Shown here piece after piece: positions 21,201-28,231 of a DNA stretch of 64,000 nucleotides. Source of the DNA: Kofleriaceae bacterium (GTDB lineage: Bacteria; Myxococcota_A; Polyangia; Haliangiales; Haliangiaceae); NCBI GenBank assembly GCA_018058095.1, contig JAGPCO010000005.1:62001-126000 (forward strand). Direction: 5' to 3'. The translations under genes and the position numbers were made by a program. Positions within the stretch are counted from its first letter, which is position 1. Every line of letters starts with the position of its first letter. The notes beneath the pieces were generated by a model. It did no database searches and was not told the DNA's origin. It was given only the letters and a program-made list of their open reading frames with translations.

Positions 21201-23777
21201 CAGGCGGTGGGCGTGCCGATCGCGCAGGTCCCACATCTGCGCCGCGGTGAACGACAGGAGCGGCAGGGCGGCGGCCTGGTCGGCCACCGCGCTCACCATC
21301 TCGGCCGGCAGCTCCGGGTCCTCGAACTCGTAGCCGGCGCGGCGGGCCGGCTCGGTCAGGATGCGGCCGAGATCCTCGGCGGTCGGGGTCGCCAGCAGCT
21401 GCAGGCCGGTGGCCAGGCGCTCGCGCAGCGGGCCGACCTGCTGGCAGCGCAGCAGGAAGTCGTCGCGCACGGTCAGCACGACGCGGATGGGGTCGTCGAC
21501 CAGGCGGCTGATGCCGACCAGGGTGTCGACGTAGCGGGCGCGGTCACCCGGGTCGTGGCACAGGGTGAAGACCTCCTCGAACTGATCGACGTAGAGGAGG
21601 ACCTGGTGCTGCTGGGCCTGGGCCCAGCCCCGCAGCGCGGCGCGCACGCCGTCGCCGTCGAGTTCGCCCGCGCCGATGCCGACGCCGGCGCCGACCAGGC
21701 CGGCTCGCAGCGCGGTCAACGGCGACGGGCCGGGGCGGACGATGATCGTCGTCCAGCTCGGGCCGAGCGCCGGGACCACGCCGGCCTGCACGAACGAGCT
21801 CTTGCCGGCGCCCGACGGGCCGACCACGACCAGCAGCGGCGTCACCCGCAGGCGATTGGCGAAGGCCTCGGTCTCCTGCTCGCGGCCGACGAACTGATCG
21901 GCGTCGTCGCGAGTGAACGTGGCCAGGCCGCGATACGGCGGGCGCTGCTCGGCCGCCTGGGCCCGCTCGTCGGCGTCGAGCCCGACCCGGGCCCGCATCC
22001 ACGGCCACAGGGCGTCGTCGGTGCGCTCGAACCCGGTCGGCAGCGACACCAGGCGCGCGCCGCCCTTGCCGGCGCCATCGAGCACGAACATCTCCTCGCC
22101 GTGGCCCGGGGCCGGGCGGGCCAGCTGGACCAGGGGTGACAGCGGCACGACCACCGCGCCGTTCTGGTCGATGAGCACCAGCGCGTCGCGGCCGCCGGCG
22201 TCGGCCAGCGCGCCCCGCACCGGCACGGTGGCGCGGTGCAGCCGGCGCACCCCCATCCACGGCTCGCCGACGTCGGCCCGCCCGTCGGCCGCGCGCACCA
22301 CCACCAGCGGGTACGAGCCCAGCCAGGTCAGCCGGCGCAGCAGCTTGTCGACCAGCGGCAGGGCCTTGCCCAGCTGGGCCAGCGTGGTCGCCTCGTCGGC
22401 GGTGGGGTGCTGTTCGAACCAGCCGCGCAGCGTCAGCAACCCGGCCAGCTCGTCGGTCGCGCTCGTCGTCGCGCCGTCGCCCGGCGCCAGCAGCTCGATC
22501 AGCTCGGGCAGCGCGAAGCCGTCGCCCAGGGCCGAGACGCGACCGGCGATGCGCTGCGCCAGCTCGATCCACTCGGGGTCGGACAGGCCGCGCTGACGGA
22601 GCTGGCGCAGGCGGACCTGCAGGTCGTCCTGATCGCCGCCGACGCGGGCCGCGACCTCACACCAGCAGGCCAGGGCCAGGTTGCCGATCAGGCGGACGAC
22701 GACGCGGACCACCGCGAACACCGCGCCCTGGGCCTGGTGCACGTTGCGCACGCTGTCGAACGCGGCCACCGCCTCGGCCAGCGGCTGCGGCGCGCTGGTC
22801 AGCAGCTCGTCGCGCAGGAACGGGTCGAGCTCGGGCAGCCGGGGCGCGGCGCCGTCGAGGCCGGCCGCGGCCCGCATCGCCGCCGCCAGCTCGAGCGCGC
22901 TCGGGAAGCGATCGTCGGGACGCTTGGCCATGGCCCGGGCGATCACCGCGTGCAGCGCCGCCGGCAGGTGGGCCGGCAAGGCGGGCACCGGCGCGCGCGC
23001 GTGCAGGCGGGCGATGCCGGGCGTGGTCGGGGCCGAGAACGGCAGGCGCCCGGTCAGGACCTCGAAGGCGAGGATGCCGAGCGCGTACACGTCGGTCCGG
23101 GCGTCGGCCCGGCTGGCGTCGACCCACTGCTCGGGCGCCATGTACGCCGGCGAGCCGAGGTACTTGCCGGCCCGGGTGTAGCGGGCGCCGCTGCCCTGCG
23201 CCAGCGCGGGCTCGTCGGTGGCCTCGTCGTCACCGGGGCTGGTCCCGGCGTCGCTGGCGCGGCCATCGCCGCCGTCGCCCTTGGCGATGCCGAGGTCGAG
23301 CAGCTTGGGCAGGAGACGACCGGCCCGGGCCAGCACCATCACGTTCGACGGCTTGAGGTCGCGGTGGATGATGCCCTGCTCGTGCGCGGTCTGCACCACC
23401 TCGCAGATCTTGTCGAACAGCGGCGCGAAGCGCTCGAGCGGCAGCGGCCCCTGCTGCTCGACGACGCGGTCGAGCGGGGTGCCGCGCACCAGCTCCATCG
23501 CCGTCCACAACGTGCCGTCGGGCTCGGACCCGAACGCGTAGATGTGCGCGGCGTACGGGTGGTCGAGCTTGGACGCCAGCCGGGCCTCGCGCAGGAAGCG
23601 GGCGACGTACTCGGCCGAGCTGGCCGACGGCGCCAGCGGCACCTTGATCACCGCCTCGCGCCCGAGCAGCGGCTGCTCGGCCCGGTACACCGCGCCGAAC
23701 CCGCCGGCCCCGATCTGGTCGCGCACGACGAAGTCGCCGAGCGTCCGCCCGATCAGTGCTTCACCCTCGGAGCCCAC
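18216..23777 (-). CDS. Ser/Thr protein kinase fused to STAND ATPase, membrane helix and WD40 propellers
   Basis: 1853 residues. ~10-290: protein kinase with glycine loop GAGGFGAVYRA, VIK lysine, HRDLKPSN catalytic loop, DLG in place of DFG, APEQ and DVYALG. ~590-900: STAND-type NTPase beginning YRGLATFTRDDADQFVGREQE, Walker A GPSGAGKSS, Walker B LLYVDQFEEV. A membrane helix near residue 1090 (IGTILAILTVGLVVALVLY) is followed by a helical stretch and at least ten WD40-like strands (GHSAAIDDVVWSPSGKLLATGARDG) to the end. It is probably a signalling hub with the WD40 part on the far side of the membrane from the kinase. GTG at 23777 is chosen: GACAAT lies 8 nt upstream and the upstream extension looks non-coding. 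Confidence 0.85.
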   Translation of the reverse strand: MGSEGEALIGRTLGDFVVRDQIGAGGFGAVYRAEQPLLGREAVIKVPLAPSASSAEYVARFLREARLASKLDHPYAAHIYAFGSEPDGTLWTAMELVRGTPLDRVVEQQGPLPLERFAPLFDKICEVVQTAHEQGIIHRDLKPSNVMVLARAGRLLPKLLDLGIAKGDGGDGRASDAGTSPGDDEATDEPALAQGSGARYTRAGKYLGSPAYMAPEQWVDASRADARTDVYALGILAFEVLTGRLPFSAPTTPGIARLHARAPVPALPAHLPAALHAVIARAMAKRPDDRFPSALELAAAMRAAAGLDGAAPRLPELDPFLRDELLTSAPQPLAEAVAAFDSVRNVHQAQGAVFAVVRVVVRLIGNLALACWCEVAARVGGDQDDLQVRLRQLRQRGLSDPEWIELAQRIAGRVSALGDGFALPELIELLAPGDGATTSATDELAGLLTLRGWFEQHPTADEATTLAQLGKALPLVDKLLRRLTWLGSYPLVVVRAADGRADVGEPWMGVRRLHRATVPVRGALADAGGRDALVLIDQNGAVVVPLSPLVQLARPAPGHGEEMFVLDGAGKGGARLVSLPTGFERTDDALWPWMRARVGLDADERAQAAEQRPPYRGLATFTRDDADQFVGREQETEAFANRLRVTPLLVVVGPSGAGKSSFVQAGVVPALGPSWTTIIVRPGPSPLTALRAGLVGAGVGIGAGELDGDGVRAALRGWAQAQQHQVLLYVDQFEEVFTLCHDPGDRARYVDTLVGISRLVDDPIRVVLTVRDDFLLRCQQVGPLRERLATGLQLLATPTAEDLGRILTEPARRAGYEFEDPELPAEMVSAVADQAAALPLLSFTAAQMWDLRDRHAHRLTRKAYETLGGVGGALAQHAERVFGQMSADERQLVRVGFRNLVTADGTRAVLTRAEMLELLGDARTGESVIEKLIGARLLTGSEGVGGIDRVEVVHEALLSGWPRLIDWRREDAEGARLRDQLRAAARQWEERGRPRGLLWRAETLTEYQLWRARHPGLLTAVEQQFGDASERDAARGRRLRNGAIGTILAILTVGLVVALVLYRDAETQRVRAASNERRAVAGEGQAKDAVTASNLSLGQRAAVAGDASAALVYLTAARAGGASGAALEVPLATARQVFAAERLVQRGHDKKIWAMVPLGDGTRFASAGSDGVVNLWSVDQAAPLHVLRDARDGIFNLSASPDGALLAAPSFDGRARLYRVATGELVHTLVHGDSRLFVVMFGPDGRRVYLADDAGTISVWDLPAGRKVGQHAIPGGSVGLPALSPDGRTMAVPGFDGSLRLIDPDTGAVRTFIPHAHADTTWAVAFSADGALLATAGWDRTAKLWDARTGAARATMVGHSAAIDDVVWSPSGKLLATGARDGTIRVWNRDGSSKATLSPDRGLVYSVRWGADDTRVLTTIGDSAILWDVDAALPLARFAAQGAAVFRAFTVPGRDEVVSAGGDGTIRRWTSRSTTQYRPTAHAGIVTRVAACTGGPSWLTVGADGKAIGWSRSGEVVWTSPAELVVSDAACRGGRWLLAAADGVLHEVDVSAPDPRAAAPRRLDLPALGAGATIELAPDGARLLAVAPAGPAQIVSLVGGPHLSLPGELPAIGNELIRFWLGDGSAVVYGTDGGARVWDTRTGALRFSIDPPGGVLRALLSDLASGSLFVVGQDYTIGRRALTDGRELGRYAGEAYPWMVAVRAGHVFAGMDDGSVTEFDLATGRKLGLVGLYGADVINLSFADDDLLLVGGMNRVLTVVDRTSAAVLLRVPLPSEARLVTAADGQVAVGGLSGAVTFVTLARDRADVATLEREAACRVPFTLEAGVRVPRPIDPRACQGVTAPSPTTRAAPP

Positions 23778-23935
23778 CGCGCTCGATTGTCGATCCTCGC
23801 GCGCGGCGAGGGAACGGCGAAGCGCCACGATCGCGTGCCCGGCGCCCGGCGAGGGACCGGCGAAGGGCCCCGATCGCGCCGACGGCGGCGCCAGGCTGGG
23901 CGGCCGGTGCAAGGTGCACAACTCGAGATCGCCGC

Positions 23936-23955
23936 TTGCGCGACCCGTGCACGCC
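23936..23955 (+). promoter_or_regulatory. Candidate activator box upstream of the first mini-protein gene
   Basis: TTGCGCG-N4-GTGCACGCC, identical outside the 4-nt spacer to a box at 25381. TGCRC and GTGCA form a loose dyad. It lies 49 bp before the -24 element of 24004. Confidence 0.5.
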
Positions 23956-24003
23956 GCCACGACGGCGCTCCAAGCAATGCCCTGGAATCACGTCCGACGA
24001 GGC

Positions 24004-24019
24004 TGGCGCGCCACGTGCA
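24004..24019 (+). promoter_or_regulatory. Sigma-54-like -24/-12 element of the first mini-protein gene
   Basis: TGGCGCG-CCAC-GTGCA fits the sigma-54 consensus TGGCACG-N4-TTGCW with two mismatches. The GC of the -12 box lies 14 nt before the start GTG. Confidence 0.5.
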
Positions 24020-24032
24020 AGAGTCAGTCAGC

Positions 24033-24221
24033 GTGAAGAAGACGAAGCCACCTCGCAAGCTGACGCCCCGGGCCCTGTCCGCCGAAGGCCTGGTCGGAGC
24101 CGATGGTGGCGGCTACATCCGCTACGGCGACATGATCTGCACCTGCGGATCCGTGGTCTACGGCGACGGGTGGTGCCCCAACTGCCAGGCATACGGCATG
24201 GAGGAGATCAGCTGGTACTGA
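24033..24221 (+). CDS. Cys-containing mini-protein, family member 1
   Basis: 62 residues from GTG. Basic, Pro-rich N-terminus (KKTKPPRKLTPRALSAEGL), then GGGYIRYGDMICTCG and CPNC, ending in EISWY. The block PRALSxExL...IR[FY]GDMxC is shared with the proteins at 25489 and 28232, which fixes the start. The CxC/CxxC spacing suggests a small zinc-ribbon or a modified peptide; nothing shows which. A sigma-54-like element precedes it. Its 3' end overlaps the convergent PLP-decarboxylase gene by 14 bp. Not recognised as a known family. Confidence 0.65.
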   Translation: MKKTKPPRKLTPRALSAEGLVGADGGGYIRYGDMICTCGSVVYGDGWCPNCQAYGMEEISWY

Positions 24222-25341
24222 TCCCGCGCTCGGTCCGGAACACCACGGCCGCGGGGGCCACCCCGGAGAAGCCCTGGTTCCACGCCGCCGCGTAGCCGCT
24301 GACCGCGCCGACCACGATCGGCGCCCCCACCGGGTAGTCACGCCCGTCGGCCACGAAGTCGCCCAGCACGTCGTCCTCGAAGCAGGTCGGCCCGACGATG
24401 GTCAGGTGGTCGCGTCGGCCCGGAGCCGGCGCCGTCCCGGCCAGGGCGACCGGGGACCAGCGCAGGTGCGCCGCTCGCGACAGGGTGCTGACCAGCACCG
24501 TGCGATCGCGCCGAGGGCACACGGCGGCGACCTGGCCGACGGCCCAGCCGGCGCCGAGGGTCCACAGCCGGCCCGGCTCGATGCGCAGCTCGACCTCCGG
24601 CAGCGCTACCCGCACCGCCGCCAGCGCCGGGCCGAGCTGCTCGGCCACGCCGTGCCATCCGCCGCCGAGATCGACGAAGGCGGGCCGCCACCCCAGCTGG
24701 TCGACCGCGTGGGCCACCGCCGCCGCCAGCGCTCCCCACGCCGCGGGCGAGGTCAGCACGGTACCGGCGCCGTGGACGTGGAGGCCGACCCGTCGCCCCG
24801 CCGCGGTGGCGGCGCGGACCAGCACCAGCGCGCGGGCCTGGCCATCGGCGTCGTCGAGCTCGAGGCCGAAGCGCGAGCGGCGGTGGCCGTCACCGGCCTG
24901 CAGGGCGCCGATGGCAGGGTGGCCTGGCGCCAGGGCCGACACCGACACCCGCACCGCGACCTCGACCTGGCCAGGCCACGCCAGCACCCGCGCCAGCGCG
25001 GCCTCGGTCTCGACCGACACGACCGTGGTGGCACCGGCGCGTGCGGCGTCGCCGGCCGGGCTGGCGCACGACACCAGCCCGGGCGCGAGCCCGGATGCGA
25101 GCGCGTGTTCCCCGGGACCGGCCAGGTCGAGCCCGTCGAGCTCGGCGCAGGCCAGCTCGACCATCGGCCGCGCGGGCAGCGACTTCACCGCAAACAGCAC
25201 CCGCACGCCGAGCGGCCGCGCCGCCGCCATCACCGCCCGCATGCGGTCGCGCATGGGATCCAGGTCGTACACCAGCACCGGCGTCCCGGCCGTGGCCACG
25301 TCCCCCACGAGCGGCGGCAGCCACGGCGGGATGGGCAGCAT
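24208..25341 (-). CDS. Fold-III PLP-dependent decarboxylase (ornithine/diaminopimelate decarboxylase-like)
   Basis: 377 residues. The TIM-barrel holds the PLP lysine in VLFAVKSLP, HVHGAGT, the phosphate-binding DLGGGWHG and EPGR. The C-terminal beta domain has GPTCFEDDVL (catalytic Cys region) and GAVSGYAAAWNQGFSG. These are the marks of group IV decarboxylases acting on ornithine, lysine, diaminopimelate or carboxynorspermidine; substrate is not decided. It is monocistronic, with TAGCGT 6 nt before the ATG. It is flanked by two related mini-protein genes: one overlaps its 3' end, the other diverges from its 5' end. That may be chance or may mark a joint function. Confidence 0.85.
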   Translation of the reverse strand: MLPIPPWLPPLVGDVATAGTPVLVYDLDPMRDRMRAVMAAARPLGVRVLFAVKSLPARPMVELACAELDGLDLAGPGEHALASGLAPGLVSCASPAGDAARAGATTVVSVETEAALARVLAWPGQVEVAVRVSVSALAPGHPAIGALQAGDGHRRSRFGLELDDADGQARALVLVRAATAAGRRVGLHVHGAGTVLTSPAAWGALAAAVAHAVDQLGWRPAFVDLGGGWHGVAEQLGPALAAVRVALPEVELRIEPGRLWTLGAGWAVGQVAAVCPRRDRTVLVSTLSRAAHLRWSPVALAGTAPAPGRRDHLTIVGPTCFEDDVLGDFVADGRDYPVGAPIVVGAVSGYAAAWNQGFSGVAPAAVVFRTERGISTS

Positions 25342-25347
25342 GGGGGC

Positions 25348-25353
25348 ACGCTA
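25348..25353 (-). promoter_or_regulatory. -10-like box (TAGCGT) of the decarboxylase gene
   Basis: TAGCGT on the reverse strand, exactly 6 nt before the ATG at 25341. Confidence 0.4.
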
Positions 25354-25380
25354 GCAGGCGGTCAGCTTGTGCAGGCTCTG

Positions 25381-25400
25381 TTGCGCGCGAAGTGCACGCC
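25381..25400 (+). promoter_or_regulatory. Candidate activator box upstream of the second mini-protein gene
   Basis: TTGCGCG-N4-GTGCACGCC, the same as at 23936 except in the spacer. It lies 59 bp before the -24 element at 25459, one helical turn more than at the first gene. Confidence 0.5.
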
Positions 25401-25458
25401 CATACACCAGCTGGCTCCGGCCCGTCCCGTAACCCCTTGCCTTCAGGTCGATCGATGG

Positions 25459-25474
25459 TGGAACACGGTTTGCT
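25459..25474 (+). promoter_or_regulatory. Sigma-54-like -24/-12 element of the second mini-protein gene
   Basis: TGGAACA-CGGT-TTGCT: both the GG and GC pairs and the TTGCT box are perfect. The GC lies 15 nt before the ATG at 25489. Confidence 0.6.
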
Positions 25475-25488
25475 CTGACGTTGGGTCG

Positions 25489-25755
25489 ATGAAGAAGCCC
25501 GCCCCTCGCCGCATCGCGCCCCGGCCGCTGTCCAGCGAGTCGCTCGAGGGCTTGTCGGGCGGGGCCGGCAAGATCATCCGCTTCGGTTCGGGAGCCTGCG
25601 ACGTGTGTGGCTACCTGACCGACGACCCCGAGATGGTCGACTGCCCGAAATGCAACCCGCCCGCCTCGGCCGGTGGTGGAGGTGGTGGCGGCTTCGGTGG
25701 TGGCTTCGCAGGCAACTTCGGCTTCGGTGGCCTCAGCGACGACCTGGTGATCTGA
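25489..25755 (+). CDS. Cys-containing mini-protein with Gly-rich tail, family member 2
   Basis: 88 residues. KKPAPRRIAPRPLSSESLEG, then GGAGKIIRFG, then CDVCG...VDCPKC (two CxxC pairs 16-18 residues apart, a zinc-ribbon-like arrangement). A tail of about 30 residues follows, rich in Gly and Phe (GGGFGGGFAGNFGFGG) and ending LSDDLVI. The N-terminal block matches the proteins at 24033 and 28232. The Gly/Phe tail resembles structural or phase-separating segments. No function is known to me. It ends 21 bp from the convergent PepSY gene. Confidence 0.7.
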   Translation: MKKPAPRRIAPRPLSSESLEGLSGGAGKIIRFGSGACDVCGYLTDDPEMVDCPKCNPPASAGGGGGGGFGGGFAGNFGFGGLSDDLVI

Positions 25756-25756
25756 G

Positions 25757-25775
25757 CCGGCCCGACGGGTCGGCC
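25757..25775. terminator. Imperfect hairpin between convergent genes
   Basis: GGCCCGAC-GG-GTCGGCC with a one-base bulge, between the stops of the mini-protein and PepSY genes. There is no T-run, as expected in such GC-rich DNA. Confidence 0.35.
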
Positions 25776-25776
25776 A

Positions 25777-26466
25777 TCAGGGCGCTGGCGCAGGCACCGA
25801 CGGTCGCTCGTCGCCAGGTGACCTCGGCGCCTCGGTCGCCGTCGTGGCCGCAGCGCGGTGCGCCTCCGGTCCGCCCGACCACACGACGTAGGCGACGGGG
25901 ATGGCGATGCCGGCCCCGGCCAGCAGCGCGCCGCGCCAGCGCAGGCCGAGCCGGCCCTTGATCATGAACAGGCCGGAGATGGCCAGGTACAGCAACATCA
26001 CCGCGTACACGTCGGCGACGTAGGTCCAGGCCCGCTTGCCGCGGTTGTAGTGCAGCCAGTTGGCGACGCGCAGGAAGAAGCGCGACGACCGTCCCTGGTC
26101 GACCACCAGGCCGGTGTCGCCGTAGATGACCAGCTTGCGGCTGTCGTACTCGAGGTGCAGCTCGTCCCCGGCGCGGTAGGTCGAGCGCGGCGGGCCGAGG
26201 TCCAGCGCGGCCCGCGCCGCGGCCACGGCCTCGTCGTCCGACAGCGTGGCCGGGATGGGAGCGATGGTGCGCTCGTGCTGGTAGCTGGTGAAGTTGGGAT
26301 CCCAGTCGGCCAGGTGGTTGATGGCCAGGCCGCTCACCGCGTAGATCACGGTGAAGCCGACGGCGAGGTAGCCGAGGTCGCGGTGCACGGCGCGCAGCCA
26401 GGCCCGCCAGCGCTTCTTGATCGTGACCAGCAGGCTGGCGCCTGGCTCGGCGGCCGGCTCAGCCAT
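25777..26466 (-). CDS. PepSY-type membrane partner of the molybdoenzyme
   Basis: 229 residues with three or four helices. RDLGYLAVGFTVIYAVSGLAINH is the first helix of PepSY_TM proteins. A ~100-residue periplasmic loop carries the PepSY fold (ELHLEYDSRKLVIYGDTGLVVDQG). YVADVYAVMLLYLAISGLFMI and LAGAGIAIPVAYVVW follow, then a Pro/Ala-rich tail. The His residues in helices 1 and 3 could bind haem, as in the membrane subunits of ferric-reductase-like systems. The start ATG lies inside the last codons of the molybdoenzyme gene (8-bp overlap), so the pair is translationally coupled and probably forms one complex. Confidence 0.8.
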   Translation of the reverse strand: MAEPAAEPGASLLVTIKKRWRAWLRAVHRDLGYLAVGFTVIYAVSGLAINHLADWDPNFTSYQHERTIAPIPATLSDDEAVAAARAALDLGPPRSTYRAGDELHLEYDSRKLVIYGDTGLVVDQGRSSRFFLRVANWLHYNRGKRAWTYVADVYAVMLLYLAISGLFMIKGRLGLRWRGALLAGAGIAIPVAYVVWSGGPEAHRAAATTATEAPRSPGDERPSVPAPAP

Positions 26467-27190
26467 ACCGCTCCTCCCGCCACGGATCGGCGTGGTTGTG
26501 GTAGCCGCGCACCTCCCAGTAGCCGGGCTCGTCGGCGGCGACGAATCGCACGCCGGTGATCCACTTCGCGCTCTTCCAGAAGTACAGGTCGGGCACCAGG
26601 CCGCGCACCGGCGCGCCGTGCTGGAGCGCGAACGGGCGACCGTTGAGGCGGTAGGTGATCATCGCCTCGGGTCGGGTCGCCTCCGCCAGCGGCACGTTGG
26701 CCGTGTAACCATGGGCCGCCTCGAAGATGACGTGGCGGGCCTCGGCCTTCATCCCGGCCTTCTCGGCCAGGGTGGTCATGAGGACGCCCTTCCACAGGCC
26801 GGCCAGCATGCTCCAGCCGGTCACGCAGTGGACGTCGGCCTCGCGCTCGTGCTGTGGCAGCTTGAGCAGCGCGGCGTAGTCGAGCTCGAGCGGCTGGCGG
26901 ACCAGGCCATGGACACGCAGCCGGAAGCTCTTGACGTCGCCCGGGCCCTCGTCACCACCCATCGGCCTCAGCTTCTCGATGACCCGCTGCCCCGGCGGCA
27001 GGCGCGGCCGCCCGTCGGCCCGCTTGTCGGCCCGCGCCTTGCGAGTCATGTCGTCGCTGGCGAGCCGGTACACGGCGCCCCCCACCGCAAGCAGCGCCGT
27101 GCCAGCCACGGCCGAGGTGACGAAGCGGCGCCGGTCGAGCGCGCTGCGCAGCGCCGGGTAACGATCGAGGTCGGGGTCTTGGCGGTTCAC
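26459..27190 (-). CDS. YedY/sulfite-oxidase-family molybdopterin oxidoreductase
   Basis: 243 residues. A twin-Arg-like N-terminus (RRRFVTSAVAGTALLAVGG) suggests Tat export of the folded cofactor enzyme. The Mo-ligating Cys is in DVHCVTGWSML, matching the CVxGWS motif of MsrP/YedY; HGAPVRGLVPDLYFWKSAKWI is the conserved end of the domain. Known relatives repair methionine sulfoxide in the periplasm or oxidise sulfite; here the electron partner is probably the PepSY membrane protein. GTG at 27190 is chosen for the strong GGAGG 6 nt upstream, and the twin-Arg motif follows it at a normal distance. An upstream reading would translate the 12-bp repeats. Confidence 0.88.
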   Translation of the reverse strand: MNRQDPDLDRYPALRSALDRRRFVTSAVAGTALLAVGGAVYRLASDDMTRKARADKRADGRPRLPPGQRVIEKLRPMGGDEGPGDVKSFRLRVHGLVRQPLELDYAALLKLPQHEREADVHCVTGWSMLAGLWKGVLMTTLAEKAGMKAEARHVIFEAAHGYTANVPLAEATRPEAMITYRLNGRPFALQHGAPVRGLVPDLYFWKSAKWITGVRFVAADEPGYWEVRGYHNHADPWREERYG

Positions 27191-27250
27191 GGAGCCTCCA
27201 GCACAGCTACGGGCAGGTGGCGGGGTTGGATCGGCCCTCGGCGGTGGCGC

Positions 27251-27286
27251 GTCACGGCCAAGGTCACGGCCGAGGTCACGGCCAAG
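27251..27286. repeat. 12-bp tandem repeat, 3 units
   Basis: Three units GTCACGGCCAAG/GTCACGGCCGAG lie 60-100 bp upstream of the molybdoenzyme start. They could be regulator sites or simple slippage. Confidence 0.7.
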
Positions 27287-27361
27287 GTAGTAGAGCACAT
27301 GCGGCCTGAGTGCCTACGTCGCACCCCGGGGTGGTTACCGGCGGGCCTCCACCCGTCGTGG

Positions 27362-28054
27362 TCAGGCCCGGCCGTAGACCGGGACCAGCGTGCCGGTGGT
27401 CAAGGCGTTGTCGGCCGAGGCCAGGAACGCGATGGTCGCCGCCAGCTCGCTCGCCTTGGGCCAGGCGTCGTGGTCGGCCGCGGGCATGGCGGCGCGGTTG
27501 GCCGGGGTGTCGATGATCGACGGCACCACGGCGTTGACCAGGATCCGCTCGGCCAGCACCTCGGCGGCCAGGCACTGGGTGATCGACGCCACCGCCGCCT
27601 TGGCCGCGCTGTACGCGATCATGCCGCCGACCGGGCTCAGCACCGGTCGGGCCGCGACGTTGACGATCCGGCCGCCGCCGCCGCCGCCGCCGCGCATGGC
27701 CCGCACCGCCTCCCGGCTGCACAGGAAGCAGGTGGCCGCGTTGAGGGACCACTGCTTGCCGAGGTCGGCCAGCGAGGTGTCGGTGATGGGCGCCATCGCG
27801 AAGCCGCCGACGAGGTGGATCGACGCCCACGGCGCAGGCAGGTCGGCGTAGTACCGGGTCACCGCGGCCTCGTCGTCGAGCGCCAGCCCGGGCCGCGCCA
27901 CCACCGCCGGCGAGGTCGCCCATGGCAGGTGCGCCGGCAGCGCCGCCTCCACCATCGGCACGTGGACGGTGGCGCCGCGGGCGAGCAGCGCGGTGACGAC
28001 GGAGGCACCCAGGCCACCGGTCGCGCCGGTGACCACCACGTGTTGTCCTTGCAT
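27362..28054 (-). CDS. Short-chain dehydrogenase/reductase (SDR)
   Basis: 230 residues. The NAD(P) motif is TGATGGLG; the catalytic Tyr and Lys are in YSAAKAA; the Asn position is in SLNAATCF and the Ser lies in the NVAARP..PVGGM strand. The short loop RAMRGGGGGGGRIVN is a poly-Gly insertion from a GCC repeat. Classical SDRs reduce or oxidise alcohols, sugars or acyl groups; the substrate is not decided. It is monocistronic, with TAGAGT 6 nt before the ATG. Confidence 0.88.
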   Translation of the reverse strand: MQGQHVVVTGATGGLGASVVTALLARGATVHVPMVEAALPAHLPWATSPAVVARPGLALDDEAAVTRYYADLPAPWASIHLVGGFAMAPITDTSLADLGKQWSLNAATCFLCSREAVRAMRGGGGGGGRIVNVAARPVLSPVGGMIAYSAAKAAVASITQCLAAEVLAERILVNAVVPSIIDTPANRAAMPAADHDAWPKASELAATIAFLASADNALTTGTLVPVYGRA

Positions 28055-28060
28055 CGGCGC

Positions 28061-28066
28061 ACTCTA
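28061..28066 (-). promoter_or_regulatory. -10-like box (TAGAGT) of the SDR gene
   Basis: TAGAGT on the reverse strand, exactly 6 nt before the ATG at 28054. Confidence 0.45.
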
Positions 28067-28126
28067 GCCTGCCCGGGCCCGCTGGCCGCCTCCGGCCGGG
28101 GCGATGTGCACCTCGCCGGGTCCACG

Positions 28127-28146
28127 CTGCGCACCGAGTGCAACGT
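28127..28146 (+). promoter_or_regulatory. Candidate activator box upstream of the third mini-protein gene (weaker match)
   Basis: CTGCGCA-N4-GTGCAACG resembles the 23936 and 25381 boxes and lies 58 bp before the -24 element. CGTGCACG follows it immediately. Confidence 0.35.
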
Positions 28147-28203
28147 GCACGGGTTGGCCGAAGCCGCCGTCGGCCAAGCCCTCGACGGCACAGGGCGCCG
28201 TCC

Positions 28204-28219
28204 GGGCGTGAGACTTGCT
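28204..28219 (+). promoter_or_regulatory. Sigma-54-like -24/-12 element of the third mini-protein gene
   Basis: GGGCGTG-AGAC-TTGCT: the GGC and TTGCT blocks sit at the right spacing. The GC lies 13 nt before the ATG at 28232. Confidence 0.5.
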
Positions 28220-28231
28220 TACTCCCCGAGG

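Noticed and set aside
23778-23960. Longer N-terminus for the giant kinase (to 23960)
   Set aside because: The extra residues are Pro/Ser/Arg filler with no match. GTG at 23777 has a -10-like box at a fitting distance, and the kinase begins just after it.
27191-27298. Upstream extension of the molybdoenzyme to 27298
   Set aside because: It would translate the 12-bp repeats. The GGAGG before GTG 27190 and the position of the twin-Arg motif fix the start.
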